Notes: generated by a model not told the origin, from the sequence alone. A stretch of 64,000 nt of DNA from JBGQBN01 sp041494805 (GCA_041494805.1 JBGQBN010000016.1:9751-73750); one strand, 5' to 3'; positions 14,949 to 24,521 are shown, counted from the first letter of the stretch. Program-made: numbers and translations.

Positions 14949-16610
14949 TTGAGCAAAACTAAGGACCTGTCACCCGGCTCCAGAATTCTGCAGCGCAGAG
15001 ACTTTCTTCAAACCAGTCTGCTCGGTGGCGTTAGCGCGGCTGTTCTGCCCGCCCTGGCCGGTGCTCGCGAGCTTTCACCGGCATCCGCGGCGCCAGCGCC
15101 GGGGGTTCGGCCATTTGAACTGGACGAGGCTACGATCGCCGACCTTCAGGCCGGGATGGCCTCCGGAAAATACACGGCGCACTCGCTTACCCAGAAATAT
15201 CTGGCGCGGATCGAGGAAATCGACAAGCGTGGCCCGGTGGTGAACAGCGTCATCGAAGTTAATCCCGACGCTTTGGCCATCGCCGATGGCCTCGACAAGG
15301 AACGTAAGGAGAGAGGCGCGCGGGGCCCGCTGCACGGCATTCCGGTTCTTATCAAGGACAACATTGACACGGCCGACCGCATGCATACCAGCGCCGGGTC
15401 GCTGGCCTTGATGGGCTCGCGGCCAGCCCGGGATTCCTTTGTGGCACAGAAACTCCGCGAAGCCGGCGCTGTGATCTTGGGCAAGACTAACCTCAGCGAA
15501 TGGGCGAATATCCGTTCCAGCCACTCCACGAGCGGTTGGAGCGGACGCGGGGGGCTGACGAAAAACCCCTATGCGCTCGACCGCAATCCCTGCGGGTCAA
15601 GTTCGGGCTCGGGCGCGGCGGTGGCTGCCAACTTGTGCGCGCTGGCCGTGGGCACGGAGACGGATGGCTCGGTGGTTTGCCCGGCGTCGGCGAACGGACT
15701 GGTGGGGATCAAGCCGACTCTTGGCCTGGTGAGCCGTTCCGGCATCATTCCCATCGCGCATAGCCAGGATACAGCCGGCCCCATGGCGCGTACGGTGCGA
15801 GACGCGGCCATTCTGCTGGGCGTGCTGGCGGGAGTGGATGTGCGTGACAGCGCCACGGCAGAGAGCGCCGGCAAAGGATTGGCCGACTACGCCAAGTTTC
15901 TTGATCCCAATGGATTGCGTGGCGCACGCATCGGCGTGGCGCGCAAGTATTTTGGTTTCCATGATGCAGTGGATAAGGCTATGGAAGAGGCGATCTACGA
16001 GATGAAGCGGCAGGGCGCGGTCGTGGTTGATCCCGCTGACCTGCCGTCGCATGGCAAGTTCGACAAGACCGAATTCACTGTGCTGCTGTACGAATTGAAA
16101 GCTGATCTCAATGCATATCTGGCCAGCCGCCCTGATTCTCAGGTGCATTCGCTGCAGGAGATCATCGCCTTCAACGATCGCAACAAAGATAAGGAAATGC
16201 CTTATTTCGGCCAGGATATTTTTGTCAAAGCCGAGGCCAAGGGGCCGCTGACCGAGAAGGAATACCTCGATGCCTTGGAAGCGAACCACCGTCTGTCGCG
16301 AAAAGAGGGCATCGATGCAGTGATGGACGACCAGCATCTGGATGCGCTCGTCGCTCCCACTGCCGGCCCAGCCTGGCTCACGGACTTGATCGATGGCGAC
16401 CACGACAGCGGGGGCAGCTCGAATGCTGCCGCAGTGGCTGGATACCCGGACATCACCCTGCCGATGGGATTCTATGCTGGCCTGCCGTTCGGAATTTCGT
16501 TCTTTGGCCGAGCCTGGAGCGAGCCCACGCTGATCAAGCTAGCCTACGCATTTGAGCAAGCGAGGAAAGTCAGGAAGCCGCCGCAGTTCCTGGCGACGGC
16601 AAAGCCATGA
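14949..16610 (+). CDS. Amidase signature family enzyme, Tat-exported
   Basis: The 553-residue protein starts with a twin-arginine signal (LQRRDFLQTSLLGG) and continues as an amidase-signature hydrolase. The Ser-cisSer-Lys triad is visible: K136 in PVLIKDNID, cis-Ser S217 in PCGSSSGSG and nucleophile S241 in ETDGSVVCP, with the family's usual 24-residue serine spacing. It hydrolyses an amide bond outside the cytoplasm, substrate unknown. Export argues against a GatA role. The start is TTG with GGAG eight bases upstream; no ATG gives the complete Tat signal. A REP-like element follows. Confidence 0.9.
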   Translation: MSKTKDLSPGSRILQRRDFLQTSLLGGVSAAVLPALAGARELSPASAAPAPGVRPFELDEATIADLQAGMASGKYTAHSLTQKYLARIEEIDKRGPVVNSVIEVNPDALAIADGLDKERKERGARGPLHGIPVLIKDNIDTADRMHTSAGSLALMGSRPARDSFVAQKLREAGAVILGKTNLSEWANIRSSHSTSGWSGRGGLTKNPYALDRNPCGSSSGSGAAVAANLCALAVGTETDGSVVCPASANGLVGIKPTLGLVSRSGIIPIAHSQDTAGPMARTVRDAAILLGVLAGVDVRDSATAESAGKGLADYAKFLDPNGLRGARIGVARKYFGFHDAVDKAMEEAIYEMKRQGAVVVDPADLPSHGKFDKTEFTVLLYELKADLNAYLASRPDSQVHSLQEIIAFNDRNKDKEMPYFGQDIFVKAEAKGPLTEKEYLDALEANHRLSRKEGIDAVMDDQHLDALVAPTAGPAWLTDLIDGDHDSGGSSNAAAVAGYPDITLPMGFYAGLPFGISFFGRAWSEPTLIKLAYAFEQARKVRKPPQFLATAKP

Positions 16611-16676
16611 GGTAGAACGACTAGGCTTCTCATAAATGGCCCGGCCAGCCCTTCTGCGAGCGGGCGAAAAACCTCA

Positions 16677-16733
16677 GGGGCTAAAGCCCCCAATTTTGGC
16701 GGCTCTTGCGGCACGGCTGAAGCCGTGCCCTTC
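16677..16733 (+). repeat. REP-like double palindrome
   Basis: GGGGCTAAAGCCCC followed by GGCACGGCTGAAGCCGTGCC, the same architecture as 5691-5746. It lies between the ends of converging genes. Confidence 0.85.
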
Positions 16734-16755
16734 CACGGTGCTGCCGACAGCATTC

Positions 16756-17997
16756 CTACTCGTATCGCAGGGCTTCAATGGGATCGAGATTGGCGGCGCG
16801 CACTGCGGGAAACATTCCGCTGGCCACGCCTACCAGGGCGAGAATTGTGGTCGAGATCAAAAGTATTTTCGGGGCGACGATAAGCTGGATGTCGCCCGCT
16901 TCAGCGTGCGTCGCCATGGCGCTGTATAGAGTCAGCCTGCCCACGGAAATTGCGACTACGTAGGAAAGCAGTATGCCGAACACTCCACCCACGGCGGTGA
17001 TCGCCATGGCTTCAGCGAGGAACTGGAACAGAATGTCGCGCTTGCGCGCGCCCAGCGCTTTCTCTACTCCGATTTCACGGGTACGCTGAGTCACCGAAAC
17101 CAGCATGATATTCATCAGCCCGACTCCGCCGATGCCGAGCGTGATGGTCCCGATGAACGCCAGCAGGATTTTCAATCCCATGCTGATGATTCCGAACTGG
17201 GTGAGCTGCTTCTGGGCGTCGAACACGAACACCGCGCGGTGGTCATCAGGCTTGAAGCCATGGGCCAGGGCCAGCGAATCGCGGATCGTCTTGTCCAGCT
17301 TGTCGTGGTCCAGACCCTGGGAGTCGAGCCAGATGCCGCCGAGGTAGTGAACGTCCTGCAATACTTCCATGGAAGTGAAAGGAATGTAGATGGCGCGGTT
17401 GTCATCGTTGTCCCCTTCTTGCATACGCGCCTGCAAAACTCCTACCACCTGGAAACTGACTCCCTTGATGCGAATGGTTTCGCCCAGGGGCGGTATTCCT
17501 GAGAACAACTTGTCCCTGGCTTCGATGCCCAGTACAGCAACGTGGCCGTGGCTCAGGCTGTCCTGATCGTTAAGGAAGCGGCCGGTTTCCATATCAAGGT
17601 TCCAGATGCTTTGAATGGAGGGGTCCATGCCGTAAACCGGAAAGCTGAAGGAACGGTTCCCGCTCTGAACCGTGGCGTCGGTTTGGGTGTGGCGGGAAAC
17701 ATGGCGGACGAGTGGCACTACATTGCGCATCAGTTCGACATCTTCATCGGTGAAGCGAATCTGGACCCCGGCTTTGTTGCCGCCAGCCTGCTGCGAGGTG
17801 CGGCCGGGAAATATTCCCACGGCGGTGGCACCGAAACTCTGGAAGATATTTTCAATGGCCCGGCCGAAGCCCTCGCCATAAGCGAGCAGTAGGACTACCG
17901 TGGCGATGCCCCAGGCCATGCCCAACATGGTGAGCACGGTCTTACGGAGGTCGTGGCGCATGGCGCCGTAGGCTTGGTGCAGTAGATCACGCTTCAT
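16756..17997 (-). CDS. MacB/FtsX-type ABC transporter permease
   Basis: The 413-residue protein has an N-terminal helix (KTVLTMLGMAWGIATVVLLL), a long periplasmic MacB-core domain (about residues 45-260) and three C-terminal FtsX helices around ITLGIGGVGLMNIMLVSVTQ, followed by REIGVEKALGARKRDILFQF. These permeases work with an ATPase to move or sense substrates across the envelope. It lies 24 bases downstream of a paralogous permease and they form an operon. No ATPase or membrane-fusion gene adjoins, so the partner must be encoded elsewhere. Confidence 0.9.
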   Translation of the reverse strand: MKRDLLHQAYGAMRHDLRKTVLTMLGMAWGIATVVLLLAYGEGFGRAIENIFQSFGATAVGIFPGRTSQQAGGNKAGVQIRFTDEDVELMRNVVPLVRHVSRHTQTDATVQSGNRSFSFPVYGMDPSIQSIWNLDMETGRFLNDQDSLSHGHVAVLGIEARDKLFSGIPPLGETIRIKGVSFQVVGVLQARMQEGDNDDNRAIYIPFTSMEVLQDVHYLGGIWLDSQGLDHDKLDKTIRDSLALAHGFKPDDHRAVFVFDAQKQLTQFGIISMGLKILLAFIGTITLGIGGVGLMNIMLVSVTQRTREIGVEKALGARKRDILFQFLAEAMAITAVGGVFGILLSYVVAISVGRLTLYSAMATHAEAGDIQLIVAPKILLISTTILALVGVASGMFPAVRAANLDPIEALRYE

Positions 17998-18021
17998 AAT
18001 TATTCATTATTCCTGAATTCC

Positions 18022-19272
18022 TTATTCCTTGCGTAGCGCCTCCACGGGTTGCAATTCCGCCGCTTTGCGGGCCGGATACAGTCCGGCAACGATGCCGGCG
18101 AAGGCGAGCGATCCGATAGCCAGCGCCGCAGTGGAGGGTACCAGCTTTGGGGTATCCCATCCCGGAGGCGAGGGCAGCGTGGACAGCGCCGCCATTAAGG
18201 CCGCGGCTCCGCCCATACCCAGCCCGCCGCTCAGCAACGTCAGGAACGCGCCTTCAATAAAAAACTGGAACATGATACTGCGGTTGGTTGCTCCCAGGGC
18301 CTTCCGGAGACCAATTTCCCGCGTACGGTCAGCAACCGCGACCAGCATGATGTTGATGATCCCGATAGCGCCCAAAGTCAGCGTGACCAGCCCCACACTG
18401 CCTAAGAACATGTTCATGGCGTCGAAGATCTTGCCCACCTGGTCTACGGTCTTGATCGTGTCCCACTCGTCATAGGCATCGGGCGCGAGGTAGTCAAACC
18501 CGTGGTTGCGGGCAATGACCTTGTGCACCTCGAGCCTGGCGGATTCATGCAGGTCGCGGGCCTTGGGCTGGTAGTTGATGAAGGAGATCGTACCCGGTAT
18601 AACGCCGACATTCAGGGGCGGAAAAGTTTGCTGCATGGTGTTAAACGGAATGAAGATCCGCAAATTCAGGGTGTTGTTATCGCCGTGTCCGATGCGCTTC
18701 AGGGTGCCAATGACCTGAAAACGAATTCCATTCAATAGAATGGTGCTGCCGACAGAGGGCCGTCCGGGAAACAAAACCCGCCGGGCTTCGTCGCCCAGCA
18801 CCACGACGCTGCGCTTTTGAACGTCGTCGAGTTCATTGAGCCAGCGCCCGTCCGATATCGGTAGATAGCGGATCTGGTTGAAGTAGGCCGGCACACCCAT
18901 CAGTTGGCCGCTGCTCTGGAAAAAATCACTGACGGCGCGAATGTCGCCGCGGGAGATGACCGGAGCGCAGGCCTTGACGTCTGGGGCATCGCGCAAGATG
19001 TCCAGGTAGTCCTTGTAGGTGAGGTAGTACTGCCGCATGCTGGTGAAACTGCCCTCGACGGCCGGAGCGCGGCCGCCCCAGATGAACATGACGTTCTCAC
19101 CTAACTCGTCGAACTGCTTGCGATTACCAGAGCGGAAGCCCTCGCCCAGGCCCACCAAGAGAAGTAACGATCCCACCCCCCAGGCGATCCCGAACATGGT
19201 CAAGAAAGATCGCAGCTTGTGGGCCCAGAGTGTACGCAGGGTTTGGCCGAAGATCTCGAGGAGCAGAAGCAT
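18022..19272 (-). CDS. MacB/FtsX-type ABC transporter permease (first of pair)
   Basis: The 416-residue protein has the same layout as its downstream neighbour: helix near FGIAWGVGSLLLLVGLGEGF, a periplasmic MacB-core domain, and FtsX helices with INIMLVAVADRTREIGLRKA. The two differ throughout, so this is an old duplication that may form a heterodimeric permease. I chose the ATG at 19272 because the signal-anchor helix begins there; the upstream extension (MWSCLGYHGHNA) is unlike the family. Confidence 0.9.
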   Translation of the reverse strand: MLLLLEIFGQTLRTLWAHKLRSFLTMFGIAWGVGSLLLLVGLGEGFRSGNRKQFDELGENVMFIWGGRAPAVEGSFTSMRQYYLTYKDYLDILRDAPDVKACAPVISRGDIRAVSDFFQSSGQLMGVPAYFNQIRYLPISDGRWLNELDDVQKRSVVVLGDEARRVLFPGRPSVGSTILLNGIRFQVIGTLKRIGHGDNNTLNLRIFIPFNTMQQTFPPLNVGVIPGTISFINYQPKARDLHESARLEVHKVIARNHGFDYLAPDAYDEWDTIKTVDQVGKIFDAMNMFLGSVGLVTLTLGAIGIINIMLVAVADRTREIGLRKALGATNRSIMFQFFIEGAFLTLLSGGLGMGGAAALMAALSTLPSPPGWDTPKLVPSTAALAIGSLAFAGIVAGLYPARKAAELQPVEALRKE

Positions 19273-19456
19273 GGCGTTATGTCCATGATACCCGAGGCAA
19301 CTCCACAAGAATCCCTACTACATGCCTGAGCGGGAGCGTGGCGTTCTTCGCCACATTCAGTTAGGAGTTGCGCCCAGGGGTTGTCACAGATCTCGCAGGG
19401 TCCCCGAAAGTAATAGGGCTTCCGTCACTTGCACACACCATGCACCGGACTAGCAT

Positions 19457-20284
19457 TTGAATGTGCGTGGGGTGTTTCGAGCATTCAAGTCTGCCGCATT
19501 TTCTGGGCTCTTGCTAGGCGTGGCTGGAAACGCCGCGGCACAGAGCGGTTACCAAGTTGTGTCTCTCAGTAGCCCGGGAACGATCACCGGTACAGTTCGG
19601 TGGTTGGGCCCCATGCCCCGCGCGCTCAGCCTTCCGATTACCAAGGACAATGAGATTTGCGATCCGGAATCGCATAAGACCCGGGAACTGGAGCGGCTGA
19701 TTGTGGGCCCGCAGGGCGGGGTCGCAAACACCGTCGTGTTTTTGAAGAATATCTCCAGCGGGAAAGCGATGGACCTGCCCGAACCCAGACGCTTCCTGGA
19801 CCAGAAGCACTGCCGTTACGAACCCCATATTTTGTTAGTGCCGCAGGGTGGCGAGCTTCAAATGAAGAGTTCCGACGCCACGCTCCACACCGTCCACATG
19901 GAAGGCGCCGCCAGCTACAATCTGCCCTTTCCCTTCGTCAACAGAATCACTGCCCGCAACATGAACACAGCGGGTGTAGCTACCGTGAGATGCAATGGCG
20001 GGCATGTTTGGATGAATGCCGAGATCGTGGTGGCGCCGCATCCCTACTACGTCGTGACCGACGAGAGCGGGAAGTTCGAACTGACCGACGTGCCTCCCGG
20101 GGAATACGAGATCGCGGCCTGGCACGAGGGCTGGGGCCTGGTTCGACGAGAGAACGCTTTTGACGTTCTCAGCCAGCAGAGGATCCAGCGTCCGGTGTTC
20201 ACCGAGCCGAGAACCTGGGTGAAAAAGGTCGCCGTTGGCCCGGATGAAACGGCAGTCGTCAATTTCGCGCTCAGCGAAAAGTAG
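19457..20284 (+). CDS. Secreted cupredoxin-like protein with carboxypeptidase-regulatory domain
   Basis: The 275-residue protein has a signal peptide (FSGLLLGVAGNAAAQSG), then a region with blue-copper-like elements (DATLHTVHMEG and VRCNGGHVWMNAEIVV). A beta-sandwich resembling carboxypeptidase regulatory domains follows (GKFELTDVPPGEYEIAAWHE). His and Cys residues at plausible metal positions suggest copper binding, but this is inference. The start is TTG with GTG alternatives 6 and 15 bases later; no ribosome site is clear. Similar plastocyanin/CarboxypepD_reg proteins are frequent in Acidobacteriota envelopes. Confidence 0.75.
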   Translation: MNVRGVFRAFKSAAFSGLLLGVAGNAAAQSGYQVVSLSSPGTITGTVRWLGPMPRALSLPITKDNEICDPESHKTRELERLIVGPQGGVANTVVFLKNISSGKAMDLPEPRRFLDQKHCRYEPHILLVPQGGELQMKSSDATLHTVHMEGAASYNLPFPFVNRITARNMNTAGVATVRCNGGHVWMNAEIVVAPHPYYVVTDESGKFELTDVPPGEYEIAAWHEGWGLVRRENAFDVLSQQRIQRPVFTEPRTWVKKVAVGPDETAVVNFALSEK

Positions 20285-20409
20285 CCCCCCGATAACATTG
20301 GTTTCCCGCAGATCGAGTGCGTTTCCTGGCCTCCCCGGCACGATCACAGGTTTTCTTCAACCGCGCGAGGAAAGTGTTTGCGAGGATTTGCCGGAGTGCT
20401 TGAGAACAG

Positions 20410-20486
20410 TGGTAGCCCCGGGGTGAGTCGAACACCCGACCTTCGGTTTAGGAAACCGCTGCTCTATCCATCTGAGCTACGGGGCC
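20410..20486 (-). tRNA. tRNA-Arg (anticodon CCT)
   Basis: Folds as a full cloverleaf: acceptor GGCCCCG with CGGGGCT, D arm GCTC/GAGC, anticodon loop TTCCTAA, T arm GGGTG/CACCC with loop TTCGACT, and encoded CCA. The top anticodon-stem pair (27-43) is a G-A mismatch, and the first acceptor pair is G-T. It reads the rare AGG codon. It stands alone between two protein genes. Confidence 0.93.
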
Positions 20487-20534
20487 AGTGCCTAGAGTCG
20501 ATTGTACTTGACAGACGAGCATTCCCAGCAGCAT

Positions 20535-22241
20535 TCAGCGTCTACTGGCGTCTGCGGCAGCGTCCCACACTTGCTTCCCGCCAACGAATGTTCTGAGTAC
20601 TTTCACCTCGCGGATTTTCACGGGGTCGATGGCAAAGATGTCGTCGCTGAGGAGCACCATATCAGCCAGTTTGCCGGGCGTGATCGAGCCTTTTTCGTGT
20701 TCTTGAAACTCGGCGTAGGCTGAGCCCATGGTATAGGCCTCGACGGTTTCAGCGACTGAGAGCTTTTGCTCGGGAAACCAGCCATTGGGATTCTTTCCAT
20801 CGAGGGTGGCGCGAGTTACGGCGGCGTAGGCCGTCAACAAGGGGTTGAGCGGAGCCACCTCCCAATCGGTGCCGAAAGCCAGGCGCACGCCGTGATTCAG
20901 GAGCGTTCGGAAGGCGTAGGTGCGGCTGGCGCGATCATGGCCAATGCGGCCTTCGGCCCAGCGTCCGTCGTCAATCGCGTGGTAGGGCTGCATGGATGCG
21001 ATCACGTGAAGCTGGGTGAAGCGGTCGAAGTCTTTGGCGGCCATGTGCTGGGCATGCTCGATGCGGAAGCGGCGGTCGGCTTCGCCGTGGGCTTTTACCA
21101 CGTCGGAGTAGAGGTCGAGGATGGTTGAGATTCCCTCGTCGCCAATGGCATGGGTGCAGATCTGCAGACCGGCGGCGTCGGCTTTCATCATGCGATCGCG
21201 CATCAGCGAGATGGGATGCATTTCATCAGACAAGAGGCCACGGTTGTTGGGCTGATTCAGGAAAGGCTCGAAGAAGTAGGCGGTGCCGGAACCGAGCGAG
21301 CCGTCGGCGAATGCCTTCAGGGCTCCAATCCGCAGGAAAGGCCCGCCGAAGGCGTGGCGAATGCCGATCTTTATCTGGTCGTCCACGCCCGTAATGAGTG
21401 GAGCGGCGTAGATGCGCGCGGTCAGCTCGCCACGCTGCAGCAGTTCGGCGTAGACGGCGATGTCGGCGTAGTCGGCGCTCATATTCTGAACGCTGGTGAC
21501 GCCCAGGGAAGCGGCATGGGCGAGGGCGCGCTGCACCGCGTGCAGGCGCTGCTCGTGGGAAAGCGGCGGGACGACCTGGTAGGCCAGGTCCATTGCGGCG
21601 TCTTTGAGGCCTCCGGTGGGATTTCCCTTGCCATCGCGGACGATCACGCCACCCGGCGGGTCGGGAGTCTTGGCTGTAATGCCTGCCAGGCGCAGAGCCA
21701 CGGAATTTGCCAGGACCATGTGTCCGTCATAACGGCTGAGGAATACCGGCGTGTCCGGTGTCAGCGAGTCAATCAGCTCTTTGGTAGGCATTGTGGGTGG
21801 GTTCCACTTGGTCTCATCCCAATCGCCGCCTGTCATCCACTCGCCCTTGGGTGTAGCCTTGGCCCGCTCCGCGATGCGGCGGGCGAACTCTTGCGGGCTG
21901 GTGGCATCATTCAGCTGGATGTTATCGAGCTGCAGTCCGCCGGTTACGAAGTGTACGTGCGCGTCATTGAAGCCGGGCAGTAGCAGCTTGCCGCCGGCGT
22001 CGATCACTTGGGTGTTGGGGCCGCGCCAGGCGCCGGCGTCCGCGTTCGAGCCAACCGCGACAATCCGGTCGCCCAGCACAGCGACGGCTTGGGCGGCGGG
22101 CAGAGACTTATCTACCGTCCAGATTTTTGCGTTGGTGATGATGAGGTCTGCGGCCGGCTTCGATTGAGCCTGGCCGAAGCCTGGGAGCAGGAGTGCGCAA
22201 GCGCCTAGCAGCACGATGGAATATCGGATAAGTTTGAGCAT
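20535..22241 (-). CDS. Exported amidohydrolase, YtcJ-like
   Basis: The 568-residue protein has a signal peptide (MLKLIRYSIVLLGACALLLP) and an amidohydrolase fold. The metal site shows NDAHVHFVTGG near residue 95, and later His/Asp positions lie in ICTHAIGDEG, RIEHAQHM and FGTDWEVAPL. YtcJ-type enzymes hydrolyse N-substituted formamides or related amides; the true substrate is unknown. GGAGAAGG precedes the ATG at 22241. The next gene lies only 16 bases upstream on the same strand, so the two may be cotranscribed. Confidence 0.88.
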   Translation of the reverse strand: MLKLIRYSIVLLGACALLLPGFGQAQSKPAADLIITNAKIWTVDKSLPAAQAVAVLGDRIVAVGSNADAGAWRGPNTQVIDAGGKLLLPGFNDAHVHFVTGGLQLDNIQLNDATSPQEFARRIAERAKATPKGEWMTGGDWDETKWNPPTMPTKELIDSLTPDTPVFLSRYDGHMVLANSVALRLAGITAKTPDPPGGVIVRDGKGNPTGGLKDAAMDLAYQVVPPLSHEQRLHAVQRALAHAASLGVTSVQNMSADYADIAVYAELLQRGELTARIYAAPLITGVDDQIKIGIRHAFGGPFLRIGALKAFADGSLGSGTAYFFEPFLNQPNNRGLLSDEMHPISLMRDRMMKADAAGLQICTHAIGDEGISTILDLYSDVVKAHGEADRRFRIEHAQHMAAKDFDRFTQLHVIASMQPYHAIDDGRWAEGRIGHDRASRTYAFRTLLNHGVRLAFGTDWEVAPLNPLLTAYAAVTRATLDGKNPNGWFPEQKLSVAETVEAYTMGSAYAEFQEHEKGSITPGKLADMVLLSDDIFAIDPVKIREVKVLRTFVGGKQVWDAAADASRR

Positions 22242-22257
22242 AGGCCTTCTCCAGATT

Positions 22258-23256
22258 TCAAGCTCGTCCGCCGCGCACGCCGGCGCGAAGCTCTTGCACG
22301 ATTTCTGCTGCGGCCTTACGGGCGGCTTCTTGCTGGGTAACGTCAAAGGAGATGGCGCCAACGCGGGCGTGCCCTCCGCCGCCGTAGCGCTCGCAGACTT
22401 TGGCCAAATTCACGACCGGCTCCGAGGGCGCCCAGGGATTCGATCCTACCGAGACCTTTACCCGGAAACTGCTCTTGCTGAGGCCCACGCTATAGATCGA
22501 CTCAGGGTGAAGATAGTAAGGAACGAACTTGTTGTAGCCCTCAAGATCGTGGTCGGTAACGTCGAAAAAGATGGTGCCATCCTTGGATTCGATGCGTTCC
22601 CCCAGAACAGCGATGGAGCACCGGTGACGCTCCAGCAGCGGCGGTAACAGCGGCGCGATAAAAGGCTCCTCGAGAATCTGCGCCAGCGGCTTGTAGGCCA
22701 GCAGAGTGATGAGCCGGGGAACAAAATCGTGCTGCTGCGCTGACTCAATCACCATGGTCAGCTTCATGGCGGGCTCCCGCATTTCCACGGCGGTGTGGGC
22801 GTCGGGATACATGGCGCCATCAATGATGTCGGTCCAGTGCACGAGATCGGCAACCGGAGCCGGGTTGAATCCAAAGCGCTGCTCGGCCACGGCGGCGATA
22901 AAGCTGGTGCAGGACTTGAAATCCGGGTCGTAGAACTTACGGTTGCTCTGGCCCTGCTCGAAGTGGGCAGCATCCTCCGGGGTTAGAAAGGCGCTCTGGT
23001 GGTGGTCGAACCACCAGGTGATCTTGGGTGAGCTGGAATACTTGAAGTCCACAATGGCGTTTTCGTCGCCGTCAAAATGAGCTTCGTTGAAGAGAGCGCC
23101 GGCGCGGTGCAGCAGTCCGGAGAAAACGAACTCGACGTCGTTGCGGATTCGTTCCCGGTAAAACCGAGAGAAAAGAGCGGCTGAGGAAGCTCCGTCGAAA
23201 CATTTGTCGTGGTAGAAGACCCGAACTTTCAAGTGCTCCCTTTCCAGGTCCCGCAT
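22258..23256 (-). CDS. DHH-family phosphoesterase
   Basis: The protein of about 332 residues has the DHH motifs: YHDKCFDGASSAALF, DFKYSS, then WWFDHHQSAF. A C-terminal DHHA1 domain with GGGGHARVGAISF follows. Family members cleave phosphodiesters in short oligonucleotides or cyclic dinucleotides using Mn2+. Length and motif order resemble NrnA-like proteins, though the N-terminal CFDG variant is unusual. Start is uncertain: ATG at 23256 is used here, but a TTG at 23232 has the better ribosome site (AAAGGGAG) and gives MKVRVFYHDKCFDG. Confidence 0.82.
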   Translation of the reverse strand: MRDLEREHLKVRVFYHDKCFDGASSAALFSRFYRERIRNDVEFVFSGLLHRAGALFNEAHFDGDENAIVDFKYSSSPKITWWFDHHQSAFLTPEDAAHFEQGQSNRKFYDPDFKSCTSFIAAVAEQRFGFNPAPVADLVHWTDIIDGAMYPDAHTAVEMREPAMKLTMVIESAQQHDFVPRLITLLAYKPLAQILEEPFIAPLLPPLLERHRCSIAVLGERIESKDGTIFFDVTDHDLEGYNKFVPYYLHPESIYSVGLSKSSFRVKVSVGSNPWAPSEPVVNLAKVCERYGGGGHARVGAISFDVTQQEAARKAAAEIVQELRAGVRGGRA

Positions 23257-23437
23257 CAGGCGGCCAGATTCCCCAGACACGAGTGCAAACTAAAAGTAAA
23301 TAGGAATGACATCCCGGAGAGGATATGTCAAGCGGAGAAGAGAGCGGCCTGGTCTCTGGCGCACCGCGCAAGTGAGACCAAGCCGCGAATTGGCAATACG
23401 ATTCTTGAGGAAGCTTGCCCGCGACTGCCGTCGAGGA

Positions 23438-23875
23438 TTAGGCAGCGTTGGCCTGTTTTTCAGCTAGGTCGCCGATTACCGGCAACTTGAACATCTGACC
23501 CTGGTTGGCCTTGAGCAGGAGAATGATCCAGAGGATCAGTCCTCCCAGTCCGAGCAGCGGCCAAATAAGGATCGTCGCCCAGCCCAATACCGGGATCATT
23601 CCGACGATACTGAGCACAATCCACAGGGCGCACCATGCCACTCCGAAAAAGATTGATTGGAAGGCGTGGAAGCGGACAAAACGCTTCTTGTTGTAAGGTT
23701 CCATCACCAGAAAGATGATCGCCGGGATGATGGTCACATAGGCCAGCATGCCCGCGACATTGTCCGTCATTCCGCCGGTACTGGCCTGGGCAGCCCCGCC
23801 CGCCTTGGCGCTGCACGCCGGGCACATGGTCGAACCGTCAGCAATCTGTGTCCCACACCCGCTGCAAAAAGCCAT
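23438..23875 (-). CDS. Zinc-ribbon plus Tic20/DUF4870-like membrane protein
   Basis: The 145-residue protein has an N-terminal zinc ribbon (CSGCG and CPAC) followed by about four transmembrane segments. The central motif KRFVRFHAFQSIFFGV marks Tic20/DUF4870-like membrane proteins. Function is unknown. It is a paralog of the gene at 24027-24497, sharing the PYNKKRFVRFHAFQS segment and the C-terminal GDLAEKQ/GDWAQKQ ending. AGGAGGA precedes the ATG. It is the last gene in a leftward run. Confidence 0.82.
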   Translation of the reverse strand: MAFCSGCGTQIADGSTMCPACSAKAGGAAQASTGGMTDNVAGMLAYVTIIPAIIFLVMEPYNKKRFVRFHAFQSIFFGVAWCALWIVLSIVGMIPVLGWATILIWPLLGLGGLILWIILLLKANQGQMFKLPVIGDLAEKQANAA

Positions 23876-24026
23876 GGATTTCCTCCCAATACTGGTTATT
23901 TCGCAAGAGTACTGACCACTACGACAACCAACCGATCCACAACGGAATGTCGCGCGAAAGTTATCAGAATCAGCGTCCCAAGGCAAATAGAATCGTACGG
24001 GCGCCAGCAGGATACTCCTTCTGAAA

Positions 24027-24497
24027 TTAGGGCAGGTTGGACTGCTTCTGCGCCCAGTCGCCGATGAAAGGCAGAATGAAGATTTCACCCTGCACAGCCT
24101 TGACCAGCAGCACCATCCAGAGGATCGCCCAGCCCAGGACAGCGACCATGACAGTCAAAAGCACCACAAAGTGGCCCAGCACCGGAATGAAAGAAAGGAC
24201 GGCGAAGACCAGCCTCAGCAGTATGCCGGCCGCCACTGCCGCAACCGTGAGAAAGACTGACTGGAAAGAATGAAAGCGAATAAAGCGGTTCTTGTTATAA
24301 GGCTCGACTAGGAGAAGGATGACTGCAGGAATGAAGGTAATGTAAGCCGCCGCGCCGATGAGGTTGTCTTTGAGGGTAGTGCCCGGGAGGGTAGCGCCCT
24401 GCGGCAGTTTGGTTTCGCCGATGGGGTTCCCGCAGGCGGCACAAAAAGAACTGATGTCGGGCATTTGGGCGCCGCATTGGGAGCAGACACGAGGCAT
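24027..24497 (-). CDS. Zinc-ribbon plus Tic20/DUF4870-like membrane protein, paralog
   Basis: The 156-residue protein has a zinc ribbon (CSQCG and CAACG) and several hydrophobic helices around PYNKNRFIRFHSFQS. It matches the neighbour at 23438-23875 in order and motifs but has diverged along its length, indicating an old tandem duplication. AAAGGA precedes the ATG. Its position after yidD suggests membrane-protein biogenesis only by association. Confidence 0.82.
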   Translation of the reverse strand: MPRVCSQCGAQMPDISSFCAACGNPIGETKLPQGATLPGTTLKDNLIGAAAYITFIPAVILLLVEPYNKNRFIRFHSFQSVFLTVAAVAAGILLRLVFAVLSFIPVLGHFVVLLTVMVAVLGWAILWMVLLVKAVQGEIFILPFIGDWAQKQSNLP

Positions 24498-24521
24498 GAA
24501 CGTCCTTTCTTGCTTCCTGGT

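Noticed and set aside
20410..20486. Integration site of a mobile element at the tRNA gene
   Set aside because: No integrase or repeat of the tRNA 3' end was seen in the flanking sequence.
21150..21983. Rightward open frame (277 codons) opposite the amidohydrolase
   Set aside because: Antisense shadow of a conserved gene; Gly/Val/Arg-rich and without ribosome site.
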